Of a stretch of DNA of 64,000 nt, positions 27,487 to 46,600 are shown piece after piece. The notes under the pieces were generated by a model. The model was not told where the DNA came from and did not search any database. It saw nothing but the letters and a program-made list of their open reading frames with translations. This DNA is from Scolanthus callimorphus (taxonomy: Eukaryota; Cnidaria; Anthozoa; Actiniaria; Edwardsiidae), in NCBI GenBank assembly GCA_033964015.1, contig CM066914.1, positions 17,501,637 through 17,565,636 on the forward strand, given 5' to 3'. Each line of letters begins with the position of its first letter. Position 1 is the first letter of the stretch. Position numbers and translations under genes: made by a program.

Positions 27487-29325
27487 ACAGGTGGACTTCA
27501 GGGCCTAGAATAGTATTGAATAGTATAGTAATTGTGTAGTGTCAGTGTGTTGTAAATCAAAAAGATGATGGAATGTTATGTTGTTAAAGGGACCAAGTAT
27601 TTTGCGAGCTGTGAAGTTGCGAGCTGCGAGAGTTGCTAGTTACCAGTGCGAGTTTTCAAAAAAAATATGTTGGAATGGAAGGGTCTCAATCCGAAAAGCC
27701 ACGTCCGCTATAAACGAGTAAAGAAGGTTTTCTGAATGGTTGGATTTTTCCGGTTTTGCTCCATGATGATTCGTAAAACATCTTCCTCCTCCAAAAAATC
27801 ATCGAGGTAGAGCATAATTGAAGATGTGAGAATGTTTTTCTTGGAAAACATGGCCCAAACAAGGCCAAAACAAGAATCAAACTAAGTACTTTGCACTCCT
27901 GACGGTTTGTTTACAATCTAAATGTTTCAATTTGAAGACGACCAGGCCGAGGACCAGTCTGTAGTGCCAGTGCGCGCGCGGCCAAAACTCGTCCTGGTCC
28001 TGGTTCTCGGATCTAAAGGTCTCTATTCCCTGCTAGCAGAGGCCTCTTTTTCTGTATTTCGCTGGGCTGAGACTCTTGAAACGGTAACTTGCAGCTCGCA
28101 AAAGTACCACACTCGTTGTTCAATACACTTTGTTATATTGTACCCTTTAAATAAATGCTACGCTCGCGGCTAAACAGAACAGTTTTGCTCTCCTTTTCTC
28201 CCTTTGAAAATGAAAATGTCCTCTGGCAATAGTTGTCATTTCGTACATGTATTATATACTATTTTAAAGCTGAAGAGCGGAAAGCAATATTTATAAATTA
28301 TTAATGACAGTTATATTATTCAGAATAAAATATATGATTTTCTCGTAAGTTCTAGTCCTCCAGCATTCAATAGACCCTTTTAAACAGTCCAGCCACGCAT
28401 TGTTTTCTGCAGATGACGTCAAATTTATTCTTTACAATTTCTGGTCTATTGAACACATTTCAAAAAAATAAATTTGACGTCAAACGCGGAAAACATGCTT
28501 GACTGGACTTATTAAAAGGGTCTATAGAACCACCCGTTTTTGGTGTCATCAGGAATGACAAAACGAGGTGTCTGCGGAGAAAAATCCGTGTCGCGTCAAT
28601 TTATTCGTTTATAGGCGCTATATAGACTTTGATGCGAACCTAGCGTTTCATTCTGCCCGACGACGAAGGTATCCTTGGATCCTTTCTCCTATACCTTCAG
28701 GGGATCAACGAAATGACAACTTTTATGCAAAGACCCCTTGAACCCTCCCCATACCATAATAGCCATTATGTTTTATTTAAGTCTGTAGCTAGGCCGTAAC
28801 TAGCGGGGGATGGGCGGGGGGGGGGGGGGGGGCAGAGCGAAGTAAACATTTCAGTATCAACATTTGGGGAAAAAAACCTGTCCTCCCCCAACAAAAACAA
28901 CGGATGACCAAGGCTTGCCACCCCCAACCCCCTTCCCCCAGACAAAAAAATATAGCTATGGCCTTGTGTATAGTGATCAACATTTTATACCCCATTTGTC
29001 GTAACTAGTTTTGGATTAGACTCAGTGGTTTTGGTAGACTTTGCAGGAGAGCACTGCTATTGAGTGCTGTTATTGATTTATATAATTGAGTGCTGTTATT
29101 GATCTATGTAATTCTTAATTTGTAGTTTTAAACTTTCCCAGTGGTAGGTCTTTTAATCGAATCATTTTGGGTCTGTAATCATGGTTTTACCCCATTTATG
29201 AAAAGGACTCCAGTGGTTTCGCCAGACGTTCCAGACATTCCTATTTTATTAAGCTGTTTAGCGACGGACGAAGAGAAGAAGATTTCAGGAGAGTTATTGA
29301 AGCCTTAGTTTGTGTGACCTGCAAG
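27487..29325. other. Spacer between the two secreted-protein genes
   Basis: No gene is recognised. It contains one TA-flanked MITE (28373-28522), a G-run near 28805-28832, and other low-complexity sequence. The promoter of the next gene should lie near its right end; no clear TATA box was identified. Confidence 0.5.
28373..28522. mobile_element. MITE with TA flanks
   Basis: The inverted ends are 'gacccttttaaacagtccag' and 'ctggacttattaaaagggtc', flanked by TA on both sides (28371-28372, 28523-28524). 'gatgacgtcaaattta' pairs with 'aaatttgacgtcaaa' near the centre. A TA duplication fits the Tc1/mariner type. Confidence 0.7.
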
Positions 29326-31068
29326 ATGCTTGTTTTTCAAGTCATTTTTGCTGGGATTACTGTAAGTATCGCAGTTATCACTGATCGCTTTACTGTCGAC
29401 GACGCATTGATTAGTGGCAGGAATTATTAAAGTTGCAGTAAACTAAAAGGAAACAAAAATATTACATATTTGAAAATTTCCATGCTTTCCATTTCAGTTG
29501 CACTTCAAGGTCGCAGTAGCAACGGAACCTAAACCGTGTGGCGTCAGGAAAATTTCCGAACCTAACGTCAGGCTTTCCGGATCTGTTTTCAAGTCCGTCA
29601 AGGCAGCGTCTTTTCGCGACTGTTTTTGGAAATGCAAAGCCATCAAAAGATGCATGAGCCTCAACTACAACTCAGGGAACAAAACATGTCAGTTCAACTC
29701 CGTAACGAAGGATCAAAGGCCGCAAAACTTTGAAATAAAGGCCGAGAATTGGACCTACATGAGCGATGATCTTGTGAAGAAACTTGGTAGGTTTACAGAC
29801 GAAACCTTTATCGCGATGAAGAATTCGTGTTTCGTTCTTGGGCGGGTTCGCGGCGCTGCCAACCAAGGGCATTTTCCATTTTACAAACATTCTCGGAATT
29901 TTCGGTCAGAAGTCAAATGGAAAGCGCCAAAGCCGGGAAGAAGTTTGGGACGAACCTTTTGAGCTTACCCTAGAACCTGGAATTGTCGAAACTTTCGGGA
30001 AAACGGTTACTTACCCGGAAAGACGCTTTCCATTTGATTTAGTTGATTTCCAACCAGAAAGTGGTGTGTTTTCGATCTAGTAGAGACTTTCACGTGAAGT
30101 GAAGTGAAATGAAAGGCCATATTTTACGTGGATAATTCGTAACAGTACTCCAAGCCCGGGGGGGGGGGGGGGGGGGGGGAACTCCCATATTTTAGGGGCG
30201 GGGGTGCTCGTCGTACCTTTTAGGGTTCCTGCCATTTCACATCTTTAGTTTACCCCCTTTCTCCTATCAGAGCTCCAGGTGAAAGGCATTCAAAGCTATA
30301 AGCAAGTTACTCGGAACAGAGAAAAGACGATACGGTTGGTCGGAGTGTGCCCTGCACTAACACACACTGCGCCAACGAGCCCGTGGAAACAAAAATCGAA
30401 ATGAAAAGAGAATATCGCTAAGAGAGTGGAGGGTTGTATGCTGATAAGCTAGAGAAGCGCGTGAGAGACTTTGCAGCAGTAATGATTGACAGCGCCAAAT
30501 CACTCAAAACAAAGCACGGGTTTTTTATTTTGGATCATCGATGCGGAGATAAACACGTTCGCTCAAAGGCAGCCAAGGCGTCTTCTGTTTGCGTAGTGTA
30601 AAACGCCAAAGACCGTACTGGCTATTACCTTAACCAGCATGTCTAGTATTTGAGCGCAACCTTTTTTTTAACCCAATTTGGACCCCTCCCTCTTCCCCCT
30701 CTTAGAAATCCTTTGGCTACGCCCCTGCGAGGGCACTAGCGCACTAGGCGAAGCAGGGCTTGGACCTGATTGGACGCAGCAAAACTCAAAATAAATGATG
30801 GGTACCTTCTGTGAACATTTTTTACATTGAAGAACTGATAATGTTGTACTACACTGAAACGCAATATCATTTCACCTTCACTTGTGCGTGGGTAAGACAG
30901 GCTAGAAGCACCTTTAATTGAAATGTTTTGATCATTTCGCATTGACAGGGAAATCCTGCCTTGATACGATGTTGAATGGTCTGTCGTATGGGGATGGCAA
31001 ATATCTGATCGACCCCGGTAACACAGGCAACCCAATGGAAGTTTACTGTGATATGACAACCGACAACG
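29326..31068 (+). CDS. Secreted PAN / fibrinogen-like gene, 5' part only
   Basis: Three exons join in frame to 148 residues: 29326-29361, 29498-29786, 30949-31068. The signal peptide spans exons 1-2 (MLVFQVIFAGIT then LHFKVAVA). Residues 20-105 carry a PAN/apple-like pattern (CGVRKIS, DCFWKCKAIKRCMSLNY, CQFN). Residues 110-148 match the start of a fibrinogen-like module (SCLDTMLNG, YLIDPGNTG, EVYCDMTTDNG), which in relatives continues with a GGW motif. The last exon ends at a good donor (GTGAGT, phase 1), but no continuing exon was found before the ABI gene. A long fold-back element starts 26 bases later. The gene may be broken by that insertion, or the missing exons may be too diverged for me to see. 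Carbohydrate or matrix binding is the usual role of such domains. Confidence 0.65.
30255..30345. repeat. Dispersed repeat related to 41355-41455
   Basis: 'ttctcctatcagagctccag', 'attcaaagctataagcaag' and 'gatacggttggtc' recur in the same order at 41355-41455 (ABI intron). The pair is about 75-80% alike by eye. The right copy is followed by 'gggttcaaactcaggac', which resembles a tRNA B box, so a SINE is possible. Confidence 0.5.
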
Positions 31069-31093
31069 GTGAGTCACTGACAGACAGACGGCA

Positions 31094-32269
31094 TATCCAC
31101 TTAACCTCACTTATGGATAATCCATAAGTATTGATAGCACCTCCATATATGAATAATCCAGAACTCAAGAGCAGGGTAGCTGTATAATATCAATTATCTT
31201 CGTTCTATAAAAGACTATGAATAGAACGAAGCAATGTGTATAAATGAACTCTAATAGAACGAAGCAATGTGTATGTACAAGAGTGGATTACCAAGAGTTT
31301 CCATATTTACTATGTACGCCCGAATCACAGTCAGAAAAGTGTCTATTTTAGAACTAGGATTCCCGCGAAAATTCGTCATCCACAGGGTTCCCACTTTCTC
31401 GCCACGCAAACAGTTGTGAGATCCAGCATAAAATTAAATCGCAGATCAATCGAAAAACCTTTAAAGTCGCAAAGATAAGGTAGGATATTCTCTATTTGTT
31501 GTGTATTGGGTATACGAGCATTCGAACCTGAGCATTCGAATACTTTCGCGCGCGGACTTCAAATCTAAAAATAGACACTTTTCTGACTGTGATGTGGACA
31601 AATACTGTACGAAAGATTCTAACTCTTGTTAATCCACTCTTGGTATGTATGAACACTCTAAAATTGTCCGAACCAAAAAAAAAAACAAAAAAAAAAAACA
31701 GCCCCAGAACCCCCGCCCGACTGCACCCCCGCCCGACTGCACCCCCGCCCGACTGCACCCCCGCCCGACTGCACCCCCGCCCGACTGCACCCCCGCCCGA
31801 CTGCACCCCCGCCCGACTGCACCCCCGCCCGACTGCACCCCCGCCCGACTGCACCCCCGCCCGACTGCACCCCGCCCGACTGCACCCCCGCCCGACTGCA
31901 CCCCCGCCCGACTGCACCCCCGCCCGACTGCACCCCGCCCGACTGCACCCCCGCCCGACTGCACCCCCGCCGACTGCACCCCCGCCCGACTGCACCCCCG
32001 CCGACTGCACCCCGCCCGACTGCACCCCCGCCCGACTGCACCCCCGCCCGACTGCACCCCCGCCCGACTGCACCCCCGCCCGACTGCCCGACTGCACCCC
32101 CGCCCGACTGCACCCTTTCCAGAGCGCTCGATACAAGTGTACTACGGCAACCTACAACCATGTGGGACATTGCGCATGTCAAATAACCATGCTCTTGAGT
32201 TCTGGATTATTCATATATGGAGGTGCTATCAATACTTATGGATTATCCATAAGTGAGGTTAAGTGGATA
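31094..32269. mobile_element. Long fold-back element carrying a GC minisatellite
   Basis: The left arm 31094-31173 and right arm 32190-32269 are nearly perfect inverses ('tatccacttaacctcactta' against 'taagtgaggttaagtggata', and 'gaactcaagagca' against 'tgctcttgagttc'). A second nested inverted pair lies inside ('cagtcagaaaagtgtctatt' near 31329 and its inverse near 31569). The right half is filled by the minisatellite at 31708-32114. No transposase frame is present. Confidence 0.8.
31708..32114. repeat. 16-bp GC-rich minisatellite 'CCCCCGCCCGACTGCA'
   Basis: About 25 head-to-tail units are present; most are identical and some are shortened by one base. Because 16 is not a multiple of three, all three frames stay open on both strands and create long repetitive reading frames, which are not genes. 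Confidence 0.95.
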
Positions 32270-32299
32270 AGTTGCTGAGAGAAACAGACAGGTTACAAT

Positions 32300-32367
32300 C
32301 AATCTCGTTCCCAGAGCCTCTCGGTCATGCTGACTGTACGGCGGAGTAGGCTCTGGGAACGAGATTG
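32300..32367. repeat. Short hairpin 'CAATCTCGTTCCCAGAGCC'
   Basis: 'caatctcgttcccagagcc' and 'ggctctgggaacgagattg' form a perfect 19-bp stem with a 30-bp loop. A worn relative is at about 40632-40690 ('cccagaacctcctctg', 'gaggctctgg'). Confidence 0.75.
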
Positions 32368-32639
32368 GGTTAGGCTGCATTCATTATGTATGCTATAGGG
32401 GGGGGGGGGGGGGGGGGGGGGGGCAGAGGATTTTTTGTTGACAATGCAAAATTTTCAGATCCCCCCAAGGCACAACATATTTTTTACGAATCCCCCCTCT
32501 TGGTCAAAAGGAAAAAACCTCAACTAACAAATACCCTGGCAAAAATTCTGCTTTTGTTGTTGTTTTTTTTTCTTTTTTTTTTTGGGGGGGGGGGGGGGCT
32601 TGAGTGAAAGGTGTATGTATTGACCCATGTAAAGGGATA

Positions 32640-32905
32640 TCAGGATCCGGAATCCAGCTAAATTTGAGGTTTGGGATCCGGTATCCAGAGTATGGGATCC
32701 GGATCCAGAGTGTGGGATCCGGGATCCAGCTAAATTTGACGTTTGGGATCCGGGATCCAGAGTGTGGGATCCGGGATCCAGCTAAATTTGACGTTTGGCC
32801 GGATCTGGGATCCAGAGTGAGGGATCCGGGATCCAGAGCATGGGATCCGAGACCCATGAGTCGGGATCCGGGATCCACGGGTCGGGATCCGGGATCCAAA
32901 ACTTC
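32640..32905. repeat. GGATCC minisatellite
   Basis: Tandem 'gggatccgggatccagagtg'-type units alternate with 'gctaaatttgacgtttg'. The block is framed by inverted 'cccatgtaaaggg' (about 32622) and 'ccctttacatggg' (about 32911). It is non-coding. Confidence 0.8.
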
Positions 32906-33047
32906 TGTGGATCCCTTTACATGGGCCGATATGTACGCTGATACACGTTTTCAAATTTCTTCTCGATTCTTCCCTGGTCGTTTTCAAATAATTTGAGAGA
33001 TTTTGGTCAAAAGACGTCTTCTGGTTATTGTGATTGTTTGTAATCAT

Positions 33048-33434
33048 TACAGCTGTTTTGAGTATTCTGCTTTATCAAACTTTGAAACTCTTTGAATACA
33101 TAGAATTCGAAGTTATCAGTTATTCGTCATCCTAGTGAAATGCCCCAACACACAGCATCTTTTACTATCTTTTTCTAAACAAATGGCCTAACTTACGGTC
33201 GGCTAAGACTCAAATTAGACCCGAGAGTTTGATGACGGAAGCCAGACTGCCATTGGAAGTTGAACGCGAGAGTTCGCAGAATCTATGGTATCTACTTCAT
33301 CGCTGAATGCCATATAGTCGTCTTCTAATAGAACGAGGCATAATCAAACAAAAGGACATTCATTTTCAAATAAGGCGGCTATTGTGACATTCAGCGATGA
33401 AGCATATACCCGCAGAATACTCAAAACAGCTGTA
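33048..33434. mobile_element. Fold-back element
   Basis: 'tacagctgttttgagtattc' at the left and 'gaatactcaaaacagctgta' at the right are exact inverses. Inner arms 'cttcatcgctgaatg' and 'cattcagcgatgaag' also pair. Confidence 0.7.
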
Positions 33435-33687
33435 ACGCTGCTGTAACAAGAACTAATGAGCTTATAAAAAAAGCGCTCCATTTTTTGAGTGACTTGGATC
33501 TCGTTTTTGGCACCACAATGCAAGTCTCTGCACAACCACATACGTCAAATCTTTCACTGGAGTTGTTTTTTCACGAACTTAAATCTCGTTTGCTCTGGGC
33601 TAAAAGACTGAGTCCGTTGGGCGTGCAATGTAGTTTTGTATCACATATGCTAATGAGGCAAAAGTATTGAACTCAGTCCGTGTCTAA

Positions 33688-33821
33688 AGGCTGGTTTCCA
33701 TATAATAGTCTTATCTGTCGTATCAGTCAACCGTGAAACAAAAGAATAATTCCCATTTCCATTGTTTCACGGTCCACTGATGCGACAGATACGACAGATA
33801 AGACTATATGGAAACCAGCCT
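33688..33821. mobile_element. MITE family B, copy 1, TAA target duplication
   Basis: The ends are 'aggctggtttccatataata' and 'actatatggaaaccagcct', flanked by TAA (33685-33687, 33822-33824). The arms continue through 'gtcttatctgtcg' and 'cgacagataagac'. Copy 2 is at 55042-55160. Confidence 0.8.
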
Positions 33822-34317
33822 TAAATCTCGATCCATCCTTTAGTCTAAAACTCCATAACAGCAAACTAATGGTTAGCCAGAGTTTTCAGTCGTATTTCCT
33901 TCCTATTACTCGTTGCGGGAGAAAAAAACGAGAAAATTTATGCGAAGGTGTTATTTTGAAAATTTCTTATATTACTGTATTAGATGTACAACAAACACAT
34001 CATAACATGTTCACACCCAACGGACACAGGGCACTGACCGGCCCGGCAGACCGGGTTGACATTTCACCTCTTTTAGGCAACAACCACCGCCTGAGCTAAT
34101 CACTTTTGTTTTGATAATGCACCCATGACAAAATTCCACTTCCACATAATATTGGGACCGATTTCGAGGCTGACCTGAGAATGTAAACCTGAAAGTAGAT
34201 TTTTAGACTGCAATGTTGTCAGACATTCAATGCAATAAAAGATAACACCAAAAGATACATTGAAGATATACTCGTAGAATCACCAAACACCCTAACAAAG
34301 TTAGAACTATTTTTATA

Positions 34318-34318
<1 letters not shown>

Positions 34319-34370
<52 letters not shown>

Positions 34371-34389
34371 ACCCCCCCCCCCCCCCCCC
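34319..34389. repeat. 71-bp poly-C tract
   Basis: The run of C is interrupted only by one A at 34371. Its exact length is not reliable in any sequencing method. Glycine-rich frames on the minus strand are artefacts of it. Confidence 0.95.
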
Positions 34390-34527
34390 TCCCTCCCCTC
34401 CCCCTCTCCGCGCCCGTATTGGAATTTTCGGCCAAACGTGCAAACGCTCCGTCGCAGTCGGTCACTAGACATCTACATTTAACCGTCCCATGATTCCTTG
34501 AGAGCAGCGAGAGTGAAAACAAAGGTA

Positions 34528-35235
34528 CAATGGACGATTCCACCTATAACGCACGTGCGCGCTGCATGTCGGTAGATGTGAGACGTTTGTTGAAACGTCG
34601 CGCTCAGACAAAACAGAAAAACGAGTTTTCGCTTGCAAGCTTTTTTCCCAGCGACCGCGTGCAACTGAGAATGGCTGTAAAAAAGCGCGCGCTGCCTTCT
34701 GGTTTCTCGAAACGCCCGAGAATTCTCGGGCCCGAAAAGTTTGTTTTGAAATTTAATAGATTGATCCCCAAGTTTTTCGTTCTCTTATCTACCCTGATGG
34801 TTTAAGTAGTCTAGAACTTCCTATCCGTGAATATGTATACTGTTTACGTCTCAAAAAAGAAATTTCCGATTTCATTGAAACCCTCAAATCGAAGAAAAAT
34901 CACCCGAAAAGTCTCGGGAGGTCAGTTGCTCCCGAAAACTTTCCATTGTTTTTTCACCCGAGTATTTCGGGCGCCCGAAAAGTTCGGTTTAAACTGACGT
35001 AATTCTTTAAGTACTATAGAATAGAAATAACTACGAAAAGGGAGTTATAGACTATTAAAATCAGCAGGGTAGAAAAGAAAACGAAAATCGTTTTGATAAA
35101 TCCATAAAAATTGCAAAACAAAGTTCTCAGGCCCGAGAATTCTCGGGCGTTTCGAGAAACGGGCGCCAGCAGGACATGGCTTGGGCATTTTGCATAAAGA
35201 AGAGCGCGCGCGCTTATAGCTGGAATCGTCCATTG
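34528..35235. mobile_element. Fold-back element with 'GCCCGAGAATTCTCGGGC' palindromes
   Basis: The ends are 'caatggacgattcca' and 'tggaatcgtccattg'. Within are two inverted copies of 'cgaaacgcccgagaattctc', at about 34710 and 35135. The interior has no protein I recognise. Confidence 0.7.
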
Positions 35236-35905
35236 AAACATGTCTATATTTTGACAAATTCTTTGAAATGCTTGAACTACCGACATTTTTCTTAACACAA
35301 GACTACCCCGTGCCGTGTTTAAATGATCATGCAGGAAAAATATTATTTACATCGTTTATTTATTGATGTCTTTAACAATATATGAAATATTCAATAGAAA
35401 ATGCCACCATTCAATAGCTGGCCTATACGACGCTGCAATTTGTCGCGTCGACTTCTTGTAAGTTTCATCCGGTGTAGGTCCGACTCTGAAAAATCTGTCA
35501 CAACGCAACATATTTCTTTCTTGTCGGGCCCGACTTTCCATCGGACAAAGTGAAACAAAATACAAAATCGGCCCGACTAACCGCAATGTTAAAAAATCCA
35601 ACCAGAGATCGATTGGTTGCCAGAAGGGTGCTTTTCAGACTACGGTTGGCACATTAGCATTAGAATGGCAATGTTGATCAAGAGTGAATAGCACCTCTCT
35701 TTACGTCAATCGTTTTTTCATGGAAAACTGATCAATTCTAAACAAAAAAAAAGACCGACTTCTTGGACTTGTTTCCAAAAGCTATAAACTTGAAATATGG
35801 AGAAAATTACAGTACAAAGAATACAAAGGGATGATTGTTTTTTACACCTTACTATACGTTTCTCTAGCAAAATATTTCCCTATTATTTTAATAAAATGAT
35901 TTTCA

Positions 35906-43187
<7,282 letters not shown>

Positions 43188-43688
43188 CTTGGAAGCAATG
43201 TTGACTACCAGTGTATTGTGGGTAGGGGCGGGGTGCGAGATGACTCATTCAATTCTCTTGATCAAATGCCACATTTCAGAAGAAAAACAAGATAAGTGGG
43301 CCTTTTATACTCATGTAAATCTATAATAAATATTATTGGGCCAAAGAAACATTAAAAATAAACGAGGAGGGCCAGTGGAAAAAGTGGAAACTCATACTTA
43401 AAACACAAAAATCAAGTGCCTTCATGAAAAAGTGCAACGTGCACTTATAACCCATAAATATGCATTTTTGAAATTATTCTTTACAATTTGCAGTTATTTC
43501 ACATTTTGAAGTGTTCTTTCGCGGTCTAGGCTCCTGGCGTCGTGCTCCCTTCATTCCTGAGCTCGGGCTCCCTGTGGTCACGCATGTACGTTGCGTTTTA
43601 CGCGCCTGCCATAAAATGAAACTGGCAAGGATGAACAGATAGCGGGAACTGATCTAGACTTTGATCTAGCGCCAGAACAACTGCTAAA
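43188..43688. promoter_or_regulatory. Bidirectional promoter region ABI / LNPK
   Basis: This is a 501-bp spacer between divergent start codons. The ABI side carries the TISU-like site. No TATA box is evident near either start, and the elements are not resolved further. Confidence 0.5.
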
Positions 43689-46600
43689 ATGGGACTGATT
43701 TTCTCCCGATGGAGGGTAAGATACGTGATATGTTATATTTCTTGCCTATTATTGCTAGTTTTAGCGATTTATCCATTCCAGAATGAAGTTCTATCAAAAG
43801 CGCGCGTGTTGGAACTTCGACTTGTGTCTGTGTTAGGAGATTTTACATTGCAGCAGTACAAAACACAGCATAACAACTTTGGTTGTTATGTTTTTTCAGA
43901 AAAAAGAGTCTTCAAAAGAAATACTAGAAGCCTTAGAACAGGTAACATACTTTCCCATCCCATTTTTGTCCATTAATTTGAGGTGTGATCCTTTGTTGTG
44001 CAAGATGAAACTGAAAGTGTTGTTATAACTCAATAAATATAACTTACAGTGTGTAAAACCTCAAAAGAGTCTTTTAAAAGCAAGTTAACTTGTTTAATAT
44101 TTGATGTAATCATCCTAGCACAGAACATTTCAATGCAACCCGTAACATACTATCAAATATAGTCATTGCGTTTCTTTGTAAAAATGGATTTCGTAGGGTT
44201 GCGAAAGAGCTGAATTTCCTCACCCATCACATGAACACAGCTGCAAGTTGCTGCTTGACATCAGATGGAAACTGGAATATTTCGGGTTAATCTAAGGAAT
44301 TATCAAGTTTGAGACGAATTAAAATGTGGCATACATTGTTTTGTAGTCCTTTGGCTTATGCTTGAAGATATTTCTTGGGGATAACTTGTACTGAAGTTAT
44401 TTAAGCATAGACATGTAAGCCTAGTTAATATGTAACTTATATGTTAAAAATTTGTTATGGAAGTGTCAGGACATTCTAGTGGGATCATAGTTTTGCATCT
44501 TTTCATTTCAAATGAAATTTTATCCAAGTCTTTGAAGCTTATTTGCAAAGTTAATTTCAAATATACTTTTCTGCCAAGGACAGGCCCATTTTAGAAAATG
44601 GTGGACCATAGTCATCATCTTCATACTGATAGAGACCATCCTTTTATGTTTCTGTTACCACAGAGCAGACCTCTAAGAAGCACCTGAAGCCCCCAGTCTA
44701 TGGGCCTGAAGGATGTTTAAGAATACCTTCCCAACAATTGTTATTGTTTTGCTGTACAAATAATACCCATGTCTCTTTAATTTATTTCAGGACATAGAAT
44801 ATGTAAAGACACGGCAACATATTCTTGAGCAGCTGCGTAAGAAGTACATTGGATTGCTGCTTCTCTACTCTGTTATTATCTACATACTGGCTGCAGTAGT
44901 GTTCTACTTCAAGTATTTCCCAACAACATGGAAAGAACGAATCATTCGCACTTCACCTCTCTTGGTTTTCCCTCTTGTGTAAGTGGCTTTATGTATTCAA
45001 CAAGAACATGACAATAAGAAGGTTGCAGACAGTACGGGGCGTACACAGGATTTTGTAAAGTTGCAGGCACTGCCTTTGGCATATGTAGGATCTTGCAAAT
45101 CTTCAGGTCAAGCTCATGAATCTAGTGCCACCAAAAATTTTGCAATCCTGGATTTTTTTCCCATTGTGTGATTTCAGAAAAAAAAAATGTACCCTTCCCA
45201 CTGAAGGGCTTGGGAATTCCAAAAGGGTGTGCGTAAGTGGGGGGAGGGATCTACCAGTCCAATTTGTCTTTTATTTTCATCTCAACCCCCCTTAAAGGGG
45301 CACTCGCACGCTTAATTTTTGTACCACCTGTCAAAAAATAAGTCTAATTCTAATCACCAAAAATACATTTAGGTTTACCTGAAATAACCAAAATAACAGT
45401 CCAGGTTTGTTAAATGACCTTTTAACTGTTAAATCAATACAGATCTACAGTGTTTTGATCTATTACCAAGTGGATGGAATTGGATTGCGATTTGAATTAT
45501 TTGCTTGCCAGGCAAGCGTGCGAGTGCCCCTTTAATAGTGTGAGGCTGAGATGCAATAATTTGGAATTCTACTGCCCATTGACTGGGAAAATAAGCTAAG
45601 CCAATTTAAATCCACAATTCTCTACAGAGAGAATACACAAAGACAAGTTTTCTAGTGGCAAAACCTCTATGTTATACTATTATATTGTACCTCTCCAGGG
45701 ATTTGTATTTTTTTGCACGGAAAACTGTACAATAGTCTAACAATCATTTTAATTCTACACAATTTTGAATAATAAATAATACAGTGATCATTGTTGTTTA
45801 CTTTGTGGGGAGTATTCTTGGAGAGGTGCATGTACATAGTACATAATGATTCCTCTTATTTCCTGTACTTATATGTAAGCTAAGAATTCCCTAGCTGGGC
45901 CAGTAGGAACCACAGTATTTCATGTTTGGCATAAGAGAGAATTTTATTCAGAACAACAAAGAACAACAAAACACAAATTCAAAATTTTCATATCAATCTC
46001 TCTGGCTGACACCAAACCATAAAAAAATAAAATAGCCAGCTAATTTTGCATTTCTGTTTTATCATTCACAGAATTTATGGTGTAAAACGACTTCTTCATT
46101 TTATTTTTGTCAGTAGAATGACAAAGCATGGTGAGATGAATATTATTTGAATTACTAAAAATAAACATTACTTAAGAACTAAAATTTACCTGCCTCATCA
46201 TGACCCCATTATAATTCAGTTGTTCTACCCAGCAATATAGTTCCTAAGAAAATAAGCTGCTTTTCAGGCTTTTTATTGTATAGCAGATCACACACCCTGA
46301 TGGCAACTCTCACATGACTCTCAGAAAATCATTTCACAATTCCATGTAAACTGTGATCAGCATGTCTTGTGTCCAACTGGAGACAGAATCATATTAGAAC
46401 TGTCAACTTGTGAGACTGATCATCAATGTGTAGTGTAGCTTTAACTATTTTGTTTTCATGTCTCAACAATATTGTTAAGTCGTTTTTACTGACTACCTCT
46501 CCCAGATAAAGCTTCTTTGGGAAGTGTTTATTTGAGTGTTTAATAATACATTTTTTTCAGCTGCACGGCTTGATGATCTTCAAGAGAAGAAGAAAAAAGT

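Larger units (their letters stand above)
31069..35905. other. Repeat-dense spacer between PAN/fibrinogen gene and ABI
   Basis: This 4.8-kb region has no supported gene. In order it holds a 1.2-kb fold-back element with a GC minisatellite, a short hairpin, G-runs, a GGATCC minisatellite, two further fold-back elements, a TAA-flanked MITE, a 71-bp C-run, and a 0.7-kb fold-back element. The minus-strand AATAAA near 35355 may be the ABI polyadenylation signal. Confidence 0.7.

Noticed and set aside
30918..31127. Single-exon 69-codon frame MKCFDHF...
   Set aside because: It is the fibrinogen-like exon 30949-31068 with intron read-through on both sides.
31492..32278. Long open frames of up to 229 codons on both strands rich in RAGVQSGGGAV or TAPPPDC
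   Set aside because: They are translations of the 16-bp GC minisatellite, which stays open in all frames. No start context, splice sites or conserved domain supports a gene.
34219..34543. Glycine-rich minus-strand frames
   Set aside because: They come from the poly-C tract and have no conserved flanks.
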